This document shows positions 10,874 to 22,288 of a stretch of 64,000 nt of DNA, in pieces. A program made the translations under genes and the position numbers. The DNA is taken from assembly GCF_000001735.4 (NCBI RefSeq), contig NC_003076.8:17983835-18047834 (forward strand), in the 5' to 3' direction. The notes under the pieces are model-generated. The model made no database searches. It was not told the origin of the DNA and saw nothing but the letters and a program-made list of their open reading frames with translations. This stretch comes from Arabidopsis thaliana. Lineage: Eukaryota; Streptophyta; Magnoliopsida; Brassicales; Brassicaceae. Position 1 is the stretch's first letter, and each line of letters starts with the position of its first letter.

Positions 10874-11998
10874 AGGAGATTAGCTTCTAATCACCATGGT
10901 TTTCAACTAAATTACGTTACTACCCTTTTCTTTTATCGTCGTTGTCTATCTTTTTCCCGCTGCCGCCAGAACAGATTCTGTTGGCTGGTTAAGGAAGTCC
11001 GGTTCACATTAGTAAACCCGAAATAGTTACATGAAATTGAAATCAATAAATGTTTTTCTCTCTAATATAATACTTTATTGTCATCTATTGAGTAGTTTTG
11101 TTAGGAAAAAAACCGGAGTCTTGCATAATTTGTGATTTTTGAAATTTCGGTTTTCTTAAAATACCGGTTCAGGTTCTAAGAAAGGACAGCGTTGAAAAAG
11201 GATGATAAGGGTAGATACGTAATTTAAGAAGGAAATTGCCAGCTGGCACAACAGTTGGCAAATATAGAATATACCCCTTTCTTATCTTATATTAAAAGGT
11301 ATATTAATCTGTTTAACTAACATTTGTTTATATCTAATTGAATTAGAAATATCTAAAACAATTAACAGTTATTTTAAAATTTTGGTCAACTGATTAGCTG
11401 TTATCTAAAATTCGTGTCTTAATCTTGATTTTTAGCAATTAAAATGACATCAAATATAGGAGATGAGTATCCAATACACTCTGGCTATTTAAAGGAAATC
11501 AAACTGATTATAGATTTTTTTTTTTGTATAAAAAATTTGTTTTGCAAGACAGACATCCCACCCTCGATATCTAAGGATCATAAAAATATGAAATCTTCGT
11601 CACAACATGGTTTACACTCCTCTTTATGTATAAACAAATTCTAATTGTAGTTTGATTAAAAATAACAAAATTGAACAAACACTAAATTATTTTAGAGATT
11701 CACAATTCATTTCCACATAATAAAAATTTAACTTCTCTATTTGAAAAGCATCCAAAATTTATACAATAAGAAAAAAACTCAAATCATATGCAGAACTAAG
11801 TATCAGAAGACAAGAAAAAAAATTGTTATCACAAGTTTCACTAACTAGTAACTGGTGAATTAATTTATGCAAGTGATTCAGTTACCTATAAATAGTAGTT
11901 ACTAGGTATATAATAACTAATCAAATTTATTGGGGAATATTTTTTTTTTTTTGAATTTTGTGAATTATATAACGGTAAATATGGGCCATGAGGATGAT
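10874..11998. other. AT-rich spacer upstream of PCAP2
   Basis: Promoter-side spacer of the minus-strand gene. It contains several CCGG-bearing segments near 11000-11200 and long AT tracts. No coding sequence or recognisable element is visible; the 66-codon frame at 11444-11644 has no domain and a T-run inside it. Confidence 0.5.
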
Positions 11999-12044
11999 AA
12001 GATGGAAGAAACCCATGTGCATCATCATGGGTTTCTTCCATCTT
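11999..12044. repeat. Perfect 19-bp stem hairpin
   Basis: AAGATGGAAGAAACCCATG at 11999-12017 is followed by an 8-nt loop and its exact reverse complement at 12026-12044. It is GC-richer than the surroundings and has no T-run behind it that would suggest a Pol III terminator. It may be a small foldback insertion or the tip of a larger decayed hairpin; no function is visible. Confidence 0.8.
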
Positions 12045-12176
12045 CTGCTTGTCGTCGATGATTAGTAGTCGTGTTCTTCTGATGTTGGTTTGATTAAATG
12101 GAATTTGAGAGAATTTTATAATAAATAATAAAACCTTTTTAAAATTCTTGTAAAATCAGCTAAACAGTTTATTATC

Positions 12177-12343
12177 TTATAATTTAATAAATTGAATATC
12201 TATACATTATCATATATTTCACATATTATATTTTGCATAATTAAGTAATAATAAGTAAATAATATCTAAAAATAATTATCTTTACTTAATTATTCAAATA
12301 TAATATGTGATAATGTAAAGAAATTCAATTTATTAAATTATAA
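12177..12343. repeat. AT-rich MITE-like inverted repeat
   Basis: TTATAATTTAATA at 12177-12189 is mirrored at 12331-12343. The arms (about 65-70 bp) stay complementary with a few mismatches through ATTGAATATCTATACATTAT, CACATATTATATTT and TAATTAAGTAA around a roughly 30-nt centre. It has no coding capacity. Size and structure fit a miniature inverted-repeat element, but target-site duplications are ambiguous in this A/T-rich setting. Confidence 0.6.
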
Positions 12344-13050
12344 TATATACAAAAAGTAGTAATAAAAATTGTTAATTAAATTTTTTAATTAATTTTGTTT
12401 TTTGAAAATATTAATCTAAGCCCTTGAGCAGGTCCGGAAATTCGTTGGGTTTAGCGAGGCATGCTTGGACATAGGTTTTTTTGTCAGGAGTCCATAAAAA
12501 TAAATGCCCAACGCAGACATTTGTGATGATAGATATGGTGGAGAGGAGTTGAGTCACTCGTGTCTTTTCTTTTAAACCTTAGCGTTGTGCAGAAGTTAAG
12601 AGCTGACAACCAATACAATCTCCAGATGCTCAAAAAACGTTACTAGGTTGTGATTTGGATGATAAAGTTGTATGAACGTTACCAGGTTCTGCTTAAGTAA
12701 ACGATTTAATTAAAATCTCTTAATATCTTTGTTTTTATGTTGCATTTCATGTAAAACAAGATTTTTTTTGTGAATAAGTTATGCATTCATACAAATGCAG
12801 CCATGGCATGTTCTATTTGTTGGTCGATAATTGAGTTTCAGACGTTTTCGAATTGTAAGAGTCGCAAGTAAAGACACAATTCATTGTGTTGTAGTTTTTT
12901 TTTTTTTTTCTATACAAATCAGTTTTGTCGTGATGAAAATAACAAGTTTCAGTTAAATGAAAGTTCATATTTTGGTTTCTTTTCTTCTTTAAAACAGAAG
13001 CGATAATTTTTAACTTTTACTCTGTTTATTCCTTCTCTTACTCCTATTTT

Positions 13051-13067
13051 TAACATGGTATCAGAGC
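13051..13067 (+). mobile_element. Ty1/Copia LTR end plus initiator-Met tRNA primer-binding site (relic)
   Basis: TAACA at 13051-13055 is followed directly by TGGTATCAGAGC (13056-13067). That is the classic junction of a Copia LTR terminus (..CA) and the primer-binding site complementary to the 3' end of initiator tRNA-Met. Upstream T-rich sequence from roughly 12.7 kb could be the rest of a 5' LTR, but I could not place its 5' TG end. No gag-pol frame follows, so this is a truncated remnant. Confidence 0.6.
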
Positions 13068-13215
13068 TTGTATTGATCGTGGAGAATGTCTAAGATAAAC
13101 GCGAATAAGAAAAAGTCTCATGCGAGAAGAAGAGAAAGATGGTGACAACATATCAACGGTGAGAAACCGAAAAATTAACTTGGAAGCAAAGAACATTATC
13201 AGTCCATTGACATCG

Positions 13216-13355
13216 AAGAACTTTATATGACATTTTTTCCAATTAAGGGTGCTTGTATTCCAGCTTTTAATATGCTTGTCGTTTGCTACTCCATCACTTA
13301 ATGAACCTCTGTGGCCAAATGTAACAATAATTTTCATCAAACACCGTCTAGGGTT
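13216..13355 (-). pseudogene. Duplicated fragment of MCM6 (intron 10/exon 11 boundary)
   Basis: Plus-strand text from about 13245, TGCTTGTATTCCAGCTTTTA... through AATAATTTTCATCAAACAC at 13323-13342, aligns to 24270-24372 of the MCM6 gene in the same orientation. Reading the minus strand, it carries the end of MCM6 intron 10 and the start of exon 11 (the [11 protein letters not shown] region), with substitutions and small changes that break the frame. The presence of intron sequence shows it was copied from DNA or unspliced RNA rather than from mature mRNA. The left edge (13216-13243) is weaker. It lies between the Copia relic and the LINE relic. Confidence 0.75.
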
Positions 13356-13487
13356 AAACTAAGTTTCCTAAATTACGATAGAGTAGAGATTTTTTTTATT
13401 GAATCTAATGTTAAATTATATTCAAAAAAAAAATAAACGTTTATACATACAAATGTAAAAATTTATCTTAAAAACATTTAAAGAACT

Positions 13488-13967
13488 CTATGGTGTTCTT
13501 CTTGACCCAAACCACATTTGTATCTCATTAGTGTACTTCTCTCGAGCTTCTCTTCGTATTGTACTCAAACGGTTTCTAATATTTTTGTCGATTAACTTGA
13601 TAAGCCTCTCCGCATTTGATGGCTCCTCGCCATGTCTTCTACCATTCATTTCCCTCCATATCGAGTGAACTGAGTTCTGAAGAACATATCCAGGGATAAA
13701 ACTCTGTGGTGTCGAAGTCTTTTCTTGCAAGCATCAACATAATATATTGCCATCTTTCCGAATATTTGTCCAGCCATTCGAAACTTTGAGAAAACACATT
13801 GAAAGAAGAGATGCTCCCTTGTCACTATAGAGTATAGATACAAATGGAAACAATGGGTTTTCACGTGATAAAGATATTGTACGCCTTTTATTATAATCAT
13901 ACAAGATACAACACATGAATGAATTTTTTTTTTGTGCAACACATGAGTTATGGAGATTTTTATTCAC
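13488..13967 (-). mobile_element. LINE (non-LTR retrotransposon) 3'-end remnant, frameshifted
   Basis: Two overlapping minus-strand frames together give the typical C-terminus of plant LINE reverse transcriptases. In one frame, TREHLFFQCVFS corresponds to the zf-RVT block (usual form S-R-D-H-L-F-F-x-C). It is followed across a frameshift by YVLQNSVHSIWREMNGRRHG and then LIKLIDKNIRNRLSTIRRE and YTNEIQMWFGSR, the conserved tail of this family. The remnant starts just beyond the 3' end of the P450 gene and has no 5' part, as expected for a truncated, decayed insertion. Confidence 0.7.
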
Positions 13968-14073
13968 GTAATAAAGTCATTGACTCATTGAACGGCTTTT
14001 ATTAAATCATACAAGACACACAAATAAGCTCGAATTGTAGAACATTCAGTTCCTTTGTGTTGAACTTAAGACC

Positions 14074-15705
14074 CTAGAGATAAAGATTTGGATCGGACAA
14101 CCTTAGAACGGGCGTGGCAACAAGTGGATTCTTTAGCTCCAACACGATCCCAAACTTCTCCTCGACCTCCACTCTCTCTCCTTGCGGAATTTTCCAATCA
14201 AAAGAATGCAAAAACGTAGCGAGATTGTAAAGAACAACCCTCTCGCCCATAGCCATTCCCACGCATATCCTACGACCAGACCCAAACGGTAGATAATTGA
14301 AGTCATTTCCTTTGAAGTCATAAGACATATCCAGAAACCTGTCGGGATCAAACTTCAGTGGATTCTCCCATACATTCGGGTTCCTATGGATTGCCCACGC
14401 GTTGATGAAAATCTTTGAATCTTTAGGGATGGTGAAGCCGCCCACCACGGTGGTTTGTGACGGGCGCCGAGGAACAAGGAGTGGAGCAACCGTGTGAAGC
14501 CTTAGAGTTTCTTTCATAATGGCGAGAATGTATGGAAGTTTAGAGATGTGAGATTCTTCCACAACTTTTTCTTTTCCCACAACTTTGTCAACCTCTTGTT
14601 GAGCTCTCTTCATGATATCGGGGTTGTGTAATAGCTCGGCCATCGCGAATTCTATTACGTGCAGTGATGTGTCTGTACCACCGAGCACCATGTCCTAGAA
14701 AAATACAAAAACAGCCATATATAACAAATCTATTTGCGTTACGAGGGACAATTATTTTTAACTTACCATGAGTACGGCCTTGACATCGTTCATGGTCAAC
14801 TTCGTCTTTTCAGCTTCTTCATCCTTGACTTTCAACAAGACGTCTAGAAAATCCACAGCTCTCCCGTCACTACTGTCCCTATCCATCCCCAACCGTTGGT
14901 TAATGATCCGGTCGAACATCTGATCCATTCTTTGAGCCGGTCTTCGCATACGCTTAGCCAAACCCTGAAGATCAAACCGGCTCAATACCGGGAAAAAGTC
15001 GGAGATATTGGGCACTAGCAGGAGGTCGTTCATCTCTCTAATCACCTCTAAGAACTCGGCTCCAACAACCTCCCTCTCTTCTTCCTTAACCGTTGTTCCC
15101 CATAGCATCTGCGTCACAACATTCAACATCATCAAGAATATTTGTTCTCCCAGGTTAACTGGTGAACCGACCCGAGCCTGGTCCGCCAAATACCGGACGG
15201 TTTGCCGAGTCTCTCGGCGACGGAGGTCAGTGGAGGAATCCAACATGGCGTTTCTCAGTATCCTATTAACACATAGCTTCCTCAGCATCCGCCACTTTGG
15301 TCCATACGGCGACCAAATGATCTCCGTACCACCATACGTGTTAACAGGGCCCACAGCAGGGACATCGTGGTTCGCGAAGATGATGTCATTCGTTTTGAGA
15401 ATCTCTTGCGCTACTTCAGAAGAGGTGACCACGATTGTGAGCTTGGCCCCGAGCCAGAGTTTGAAAATGGGACCGTGCTTTTTAGCCAGCCCTTGGAAGT
15501 AGGTGTGAAGCTCCGGTTGGAGGAATGGAAGGTTTCCGATAATGGGAAGGCCCCAAGGTCCCGGCGGCAACGGTGGAGACCGCCGTTTGCATTTGGCGTA
15601 GAGCCAAAGACACCAACAAAGAGTTGATATAACTATCACAGTTAAACCATAGTCAAGTTGGTCCTTGCGACTTCGGTTTCTAAAGAGACTGGAAATGTCT
15701 GTCAT
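14074..15705 (-). CDS. CYP706A3: Cytochrome P450 CYP706A3, terpene oxidase
   Basis: Two exons (15705-14767 and 14694-14074) encode 519 residues. An N-terminal membrane anchor (about residues 18-38) is followed by the proline-rich hinge PPLPPGPWGLP. The I-helix oxygen-activation motif GGTDTS lies just after the intron at about 318-323. The K-helix ETLR is at 375-378, FDPDRF near 428-433, and the haem loop FGSGRRICVG has its thiolate at Cys457. All P450 hallmarks are intact. CYP706A3 is an ER enzyme that oxidises a broad set of mono- and sesquiterpenes in flowers, including products of the terpene synthase TPS11. TPS11 is the next intact gene, divergently oriented, so the two form a small pathway neighbourhood. 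Recalled locus At5g44620. Confidence 0.95.
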
Positions 15706-16051
15706 TTTTTTTCATAGATTTGATGTAGAGAACTGAGGAGCGGTTTTGATCTTCTTTTATAATTGGTGAATTTTATTATTCTCTCCATTTAATGAGCGGT
15801 GTTGTTTTGTATTTTTAATACAGTTTACAAAAATTAATCTTGTGTTTATCTTTATTATATCAACTCAATATAACTAGAAATAGATATTTACATATTTTTC
15901 TTAGTGTATGTGAAACATGTTATATTAATATTCAAAAACGTATAGTTTTGCTATGTTCAATGACAAGAATTGTTTTTCCCTGTTTTTAATCTGATGTTTA
16001 GCTACCACTTGGTTTCTTGGGAGGACACAAATATGTGTGAGGAACTTTATA

Positions 16052-16070
16052 TACTACAAGAAAACATATC
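16052..16070. mobile_element. CACTA-type terminal sequence (possible relic)
   Basis: TACTACAAGAAAACATATC at 16052-16070 differs only in its first base from CACTACAAGAAAA, the usual terminus of plant CACTA (En/Spm) elements. I found no matching inverted end nearby and no transposase, so at most this is one surviving end in the spacer between CYP706A3 and TPS11. Confidence 0.3.
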
Positions 16071-16489
16071 GAATTTTGACCAATTTTTTGACTAAACATT
16101 TATCATCTTAATTTTTTTTTTATAATTAAGTTGAAACTCGTGCGCCGAGGTTTGGAGAATTCTCGTGTTTGTGTGTCTATCACGTTTGTTCAGTTTCACC
16201 AATGATATAATACGCACTTAGTCACAAAGGAGATATGTATGCATATGCATACTCATAGTTGTTCATAAGCTATCATATATGGAACACGAGAATGATTATC
16301 TAGAGTATTGAGGAACCATAATGTGTTACAAAGTAAACCAGTTCAACTAGAATGCAAGAATTAAAAGTGTCCCACACACAAACACACATGTGTCTATAAC
16401 TTTGTATATGGTTCTATTGAATGGTCTTACTATTCCACTCATCTGACAAAGGTAAGACGACAGCTCATGAGCTTAACATAGTAACATAT

Positions 16490-17525
16490 CTAGTACAGTC
16501 ACGGACTCATCACCAAAAGAAAAAGAAAGCAACAAGATATTATAGTTGGGTCTGGGACTATCAATAGAGTTTCCCTTTCTAAGACTACTATAGCTAATAA
16601 TGAAAAAGTGAAGAGACTAGACAAGATGTACCAAGTAATTGGGCTAGTTGCGTGTCAGACTCCCTCCTAAAAGAGTGAGATGACTGCTCCCTGAATTTGA
16701 GGCTTCTTGAGAGAGATTGCCTATTAATCTTAAGGGAAAATTTACAAAAAAAAGATTATCCTAGGAGACTATGGATCTTGGCCCGAAACTTCATTAAACA
16801 GAAAATTAAACAACTAGAGAAGAGGTTGTTTAACAAATGGTATATACTAAGCTTTTGGTCACAAAAAAGACAATTATGCATATATAATTATATATCCATA
16901 CATACAAAACAGTAGGACAGCCACAGAGATTAAAATAGCTACCTAACATCTATCAATAGAGTCTCATGGACTCTTCAAAAACGTAAAAGAAAGCAACAAA
17001 GCTTTAATACTTGGGTCTAGGACGAACAATGGAGCTTCGCTTCATAAGAGTTCTTACGTTAAATAGATGAAGCAATTAGACGAGAGGCTTAAAGAGGTTA
17101 TTTCATAAATGGTATAGTATACCTAATATCTGGTATACTCACGGACCTTCACACACACAAAAAAAAGAAGCAACAAGCTTTGATAATTGGGTCTAGAGGG
17201 CCAACAATGGAGCTTCGCTTTGTAAGATTTCTTACGTTAAATAGATGAAGAAACTAGACGATAAGCTTATAAATAGGTTATTCCACAAATGGTATTCTAC
17301 CTAATATCTGATATAGTCACGGACTCTTCACACATGCACCAACAAAAAAGAAAAAATAAGAAAGCAACAAGACTTGCTAATGGGGTCTAAGGCCTACAAT
17401 GGAGCTTCGCTTTGTAAGAGTTATTTTGTTAAATAGATGAAGAAACTAGACAAGACGCTTAAAGAGGTTGTTTCAAAAATGGTATATTACCTAACATTTA
17501 GTATAGTCACGGACTCTTCACAAAA
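16490..17525. repeat. Tandem array, period about 175-195 bp
   Basis: The motif (T)CACGGACTCTTCAC recurs at about 16499, 16965, 17140, 17319 and 17509, and GGGTCT at 16548, 17013, 17189 and 17383. Each unit carries in order: AAGAAAGCAACAAG, GGGTCTAGG, ACAATGGAGCTTCGCTT, TAAATAGATGAAG, ACTAGACGA, AGGTTATTTCA, AAATGGTAT and ACCTAATATC. Three units are well conserved; one or two to the left are degenerate, and the 16548 to 17013 interval holds a damaged double unit. It is not the 178-bp centromeric satellite by its sequence. It lies in the shared upstream region of CYP706A3 and TPS11. Confidence 0.85.
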
Positions 17526-18172
17526 TTTATAATTTCTCTATTTCACTAATTAAGCACATCACTTTGGTTATAGGTATAACAAAAGAGAAGGGTTATGTTA
17601 AAGAGCAATTAAGAAACCTGGAAATGGGTTCAGGGACCATAAACAGTAAATCCCCATAAGGAATTTAATAAAAATGGTAGAAGCAAAATTCAATAAAAGA
17701 ACAGTAAATGCTAAAGATAGACTTTGAATTTCTTCATTTGTAAAAATGTACTTCCCTTTATAAAGGTGCATGGATTCTCTTTTTTTTTACCATATTCGAT
17801 TTCTCCTTTTTACTATTTATCAAAGTCTTCTTAAAAATTTGGAAGTAATGGAGACAAATCATTCCCTCAAACAAAAAAAGTTAACGAGTGTTGTTGTGTA
17901 ACAAATCCACCTGTGACCGAGGATACATATGACTGATGAGCTAATATTAGTTGAAACAATTTTTCTTTTCTTTTTTACCAATTGGAAACAATTTAATATA
18001 TATGGTATGAATTACTTATACTCTTAATTTCTCTATTTCAGGGAATATAAGAAAAAGAGATTGATAAGATCTTTGATACGCTACCGGGAATAATATTGAA
18101 CAAAATGCTATCAACCAAATAAGACATATAACTACATAAGCAAATCATACAATTTGGAAAGTGTTTTTAGTT

Positions 18173-18325
18173 TCATTTTAAATCATTGTAAAATAGCATA
18201 ATTGTAGCATGATTATCGTGAAAATCCAAGTTGAGGCCATATTTCAAGTGCGGTCCCGCCAAAACCCTATTGACCTTAATCATGGCATCTTCTACACCAA
18301 ACTCGTATTGTTTATCTTTCTCCAT
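18173..18325 (-). other. 50-codon ORF with protein-like composition, unassigned
   Basis: The minus-strand ATG at 18325-18323 opens 50 codons to TGA at 18175-18173, including YEFGVEDAMIKVNRVLAG and LKYGLNLDFHDNHATIMLF. The same frame is open for ten more codons before the ATG. A second frame before that (with SYLENQLRLH) looks coding too, preceded by a possible CAG acceptor near 18393. Codon and amino-acid use look more like a gene than the AT-rich spacer around it. I cannot name the family; it may be the last exon of a decayed gene between CYP706A3 and TPS11. Confidence 0.35.
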
Positions 18326-19445
18326 GTCTATTTCACTCTTTTCAATGTAACCTAAGTTGATTTTCTAAGTATGAAACATCAATTACATCCTGCACAAGGT
18401 GGGTGAAAACTAGGACATGCAAACAGGGTGTAGACGAGTAGTTCCTAGTTTTTATCACTTTTCTAATTGCACTCTGAAACTAGATTCTCCTTCTATCTTT
18501 AATCTCTCCTGAATTTCTTCTTATCTCATGCATGTCTTCTTCTATTTATTTTTTATTTTTTTAAATTTGTCGACAATTTCTATTTCTTTTTATTATTATT
18601 TTTTGTATGAATCGTTTCTAACCTCTTTCACTCAGCACTTAATTAGAAATCTGAATTAAAGATCAATATACCATGGGTTCAACAATTGAATGAATAAAAT
18701 TTTAGAAACTAAGATCGAAAATTATATTCAAAGTGCTAAGAGTAATCATTATTTTGTGTTTATATTCTGGTTTCTACTTTTATGTTCCTATTTTTTCTTC
18801 TCATTATTATATTTTTTTGGTTTAACACTTTTTCTTTTTTCCAACTCATGTTAACAAATTAAGCTACAAAAAAAAATATGTTGTAATGGGAAACAAAATA
18901 AAAAAGAATTATGTTATGCGAAAAAAAAAATATGCGGCAACAAAATTTTGGCTTGTTTTAGGTATCAAATAAATTTGGACCGGCACTGTTTGCGAGCGTA
19001 GAAGAAACTGTTCACACATACTAAAGTAATGGTTGACAAGATCAGTTTCAGAGTTGACGATAAGAAATCAACTAGGTTAACAAAATGTAATGAAATCAGA
19101 ACATGGAAATCTGAACGTGGCAGATAAATATACATATTCAAACTCTTTTCTGTTAATTTGCGCAGAAATGCAAATTCAATTGCTAAGCCTATGCGGCCTT
19201 TACAACGAATCAGTTAAAATAATCAAAGTAAATCAAATAATCTAATGATGATATATCGTGTTTACAGGTTTATATGGAGGAAAATATAGTGATATGATAA
19301 TCCTCATTTAAATCATTATATAGTGAAGATACTACTTACACACGTAACCTCCTCGATCGTCTTTTCCGATTGAAGTGGTACAGAATCCTATATATATGAC
19401 TACCTTCTTGCAAGTTTTCCACCAACACCACATCTCTCTCTATCT

Positions 19446-21782
19446 ATGGAAGCATTAGGAAACTTTGATTACGAAAGCTACACCAATTTTACAAAATTGC
19501 CATCCTCCCAATGGGGTGATCAGTTCCTCAAGTTTTCCATTGCTGATTCGGTGAGCCCATTTATATCTTTCCGACTATCTTTTAACAATCAATGCACATT
19601 TGTGTATTCCTTATACGTACGTTAGATGGCTATATAAAGATCTTTGACTTGTATCAACTTCCAGGATTTTGATGTCCTTGAAAGAGAGATTGAAGTACTA
19701 AAGCCTAAAGTAAGAGAGAACATATTCGTGTCGTCTTCCACAGACAAAGACGCGATGAAAAAGACAATTCTTTCTATTCATTTTCTGGACAGTCTTGGTC
19801 TCTCTTATCATTTTGAGAAGGAAATCGAAGAGAGCCTAAAACATGCTTTCGAGAAGATAGAAGATTTGATCGCTGATGAAAATAAATTGCACACAATCTC
19901 CACCATCTTCCGAGTTTTCAGGACATACGGTTACTACATGTCTTCGGGTAAGAATTTTTAAAACATATACATGTTGTCCGGTAAGTAATATTTTATATGA
20001 GTTCTTATAGTCTTATTGTATCGAATTTTCAAATTCTATTTCCATGTAGATGTTTTCAAGATATTCAAAGGAGACGATGGTAAATTCAAGGAAAGTTTAA
20101 TAGAAGATGTCAAGGGTATGCTAAGCTTCTACGAAGCAGTGCACTTTGGGACAACGACAGATCATATATTGGATGAAGCTTTAAGCTTCACATTGAACCA
20201 CTTGGAGTCACTAGCTACAGGTCGTAGAGCGAGCCCACCACATATTTCAAAGCTTATACAAAATGCTCTTCACATACCTCAGCACCGAAACATCCAAGCG
20301 TTGGTTGCAAGGGAGTATATCTCGTTCTATGAACACGAAGAGGACCACGACGAAACACTTCTCAAGCTAGCTAAGCTCAATTTCAAGTTCTTGCAGCTTC
20401 ATTACTTCCAAGAATTAAAAACCATCACAATGTATATGTCATTGATCTAGTTTTCTTCAAGATAGCTAGGGTTCTTTCTGACTGCATATTCTTAATCTTT
20501 TACATATTTTGGTAGGTGGTGGACGAAATTAGACCATACATCAAACCTTCCACCAAACTTCAGAGAGAGAACTGTAGAGACATGGTTTGCAGCATTGATG
20601 ATGTACTTCGAGCCACAATTTTCACTTGGGAGAATTATGTCGGCTAAGTTATACTTAGTAATAACATTTCTAGACGACGCTTGCGATACTTATGGTTCAA
20701 TTTCTGAAGTTGAAAGCCTGGCCGATTGTTTGGAAAGGTACCTTAACTATATCTATTGCAATGATTGAATCACACTAAACAATTAAATATGAGTGGAGTG
20801 TTTGATAACCAATTTTTTGTGATATATGAACAGATGGGATCCAGATTACATGGAAAATCTTCAAGGTCACATGAAGACTGCCTTCAAATTTGTGATGTAT
20901 CTTTTTAAAGAGTATGAAGAAATACTAAGGTCACAAGGAAGATCCTTTGTGTTGGAGAAAATGATAGAAGAGGTGATTACTTAAAAAAATTATTATTCAT
21001 GGGATGGTAATAACTTGTAACATGTTTAATTTTTTTTGGTAAGCAGTTCAAGATTATTGCTAGGAAAAACCTCGAACTTGTCAAATGGGCACGTGGAGGT
21101 CATGTTCCTAGCTTTGATGAGTATATAGAGTCTGGTGGAGCCGAGATTGGTACATATGCAACCATAGCATGTTCCATCATGGGACTTGGAGAGATTGGTA
21201 AGAAGGAAGCTTTTGAGTGGCTAATATCTAGACCAAAGCTCGTTCGGATTTTAGGTGCAAAGACCCGTCTCATGGATGACATAGCCGACTTTGAGGTACT
21301 AGTTTTCAGTATGTTTGGTTTTTTTATTGCTTAAAATTTGACATTATATATAAGAATACTATACCAATTAGGCCATGAAATTTCAAACAATGTGGCGCAT
21401 AAATTTTATAAAATATATGGACTGTTTTAGTCAATTTCATAATTCTCTTCGCATAGATTATGTTGAAAGTTTTGGTATAAATCATCAGGAGGACATGGAA
21501 AAAGGTTACACTGCAAATGCACTCAACTATTACATGAACGAACACGGAGTTACAAAAGAAGAAGCCAGTAGAGAACTTGAAAAGATGAATGGAGATATGA
21601 ACAAGATCGTAAACGAAGAATGCTTGAAGATAACTACCATGCCACGCCGAATTCTTATGCAATCCGTCAATTATGCACGTTCATTGGATGTTCTCTATAC
21701 CGCGGATGATGTTTACAACCACCGCGAAGGAAAACTCAAAGAGTATATGAGGCTTTTGCTCGTAGATCCTATACTTCTTTAG
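19446..21782 (+). CDS. TPS11: Sesquiterpene synthase TPS11 (barbatene synthase type)
   Basis: Seven exons (19446-19550, 19665-19947, 20050-20431, 20516-20737, 20834-20972, 21047-21295, 21489-21782) give 557 residues, the usual size for a cytosolic TPS-a sesquiterpene synthase without a plastid transit peptide. The alpha-domain DDxxD Mg-binding motif is DDACD at residues 310-314. The second metal site follows in [16 protein letters not shown] (exon 6/7 junction). Exon sizes match the standard seven-exon plan of the family. TPS11 converts farnesyl diphosphate mainly to barbatene and thujopsene-type sesquiterpenes in flowers. The exon 3/4 junction splits the codon in ITMWWTK. Neighbouring CYP706A3 oxidises the products. 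Recalled locus At5g44630; the symbol rests on position and overall resemblance. Confidence 0.93.
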
Positions 21783-22288
21783 GACTTGGGATGCATCATG
21801 TTTGTTACTTTCTAATTTTTTATGTGATTGTGTTATGTGATTTACCGTTTTCAATCTCGGACATACAAATTGTGTTATGTGATTTACGGTTCTATTTGAT
21901 TATCATGGTTGTGTGTTTATTTTATTACTACAATAAAATGTTTATGTGTTTGATTCTCATACATATATGACTTTTTGTCTTAATATTAAAAATATGTTGA
22001 ATTAGTATGGAGAAGGCTATTTATTTATTATTATTTTTTGGTAGAAGGAGAAGGCTATTTAATTAATCAAACATAACGTAGTATTTTCTTATAATAAATC
22101 ACAGGGGAATTGTTAAAAAATGTCCATTTCTCAATACCACTTTAAAAACTTTCTCAAAACAATACCTCTAAAAATGATAAATGATTTGGGCTAAAATGGA
22201 GACTTTATTTCTTGTTTTTATTGAATCTTAGACATCTGTCATTTAGACAAAAAAAAAAAAAGACATCTTTCATAATATCTAGCCAATT

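Noticed and set aside
13050-13340. 96-codon minus-strand frame as a gene
   Set aside because: It crosses the MCM6 fragment in a non-MCM frame and runs into the Copia primer-binding site, so it is a chance frame over relics.
15008-15627. Plus-strand frames of 86-164 codons inside CYP706A3 exon 1
   Set aside because: Antisense shadows of an intact P450 exon; no domain and no independent start context.
16548-17525. Centromeric 178-bp satellite as the source of the tandem array
   Set aside because: Period is similar but the sequence lacks the AAGCTTCTTCTTGCTTCTC core and the units vary in length from 175 to 195 bp.
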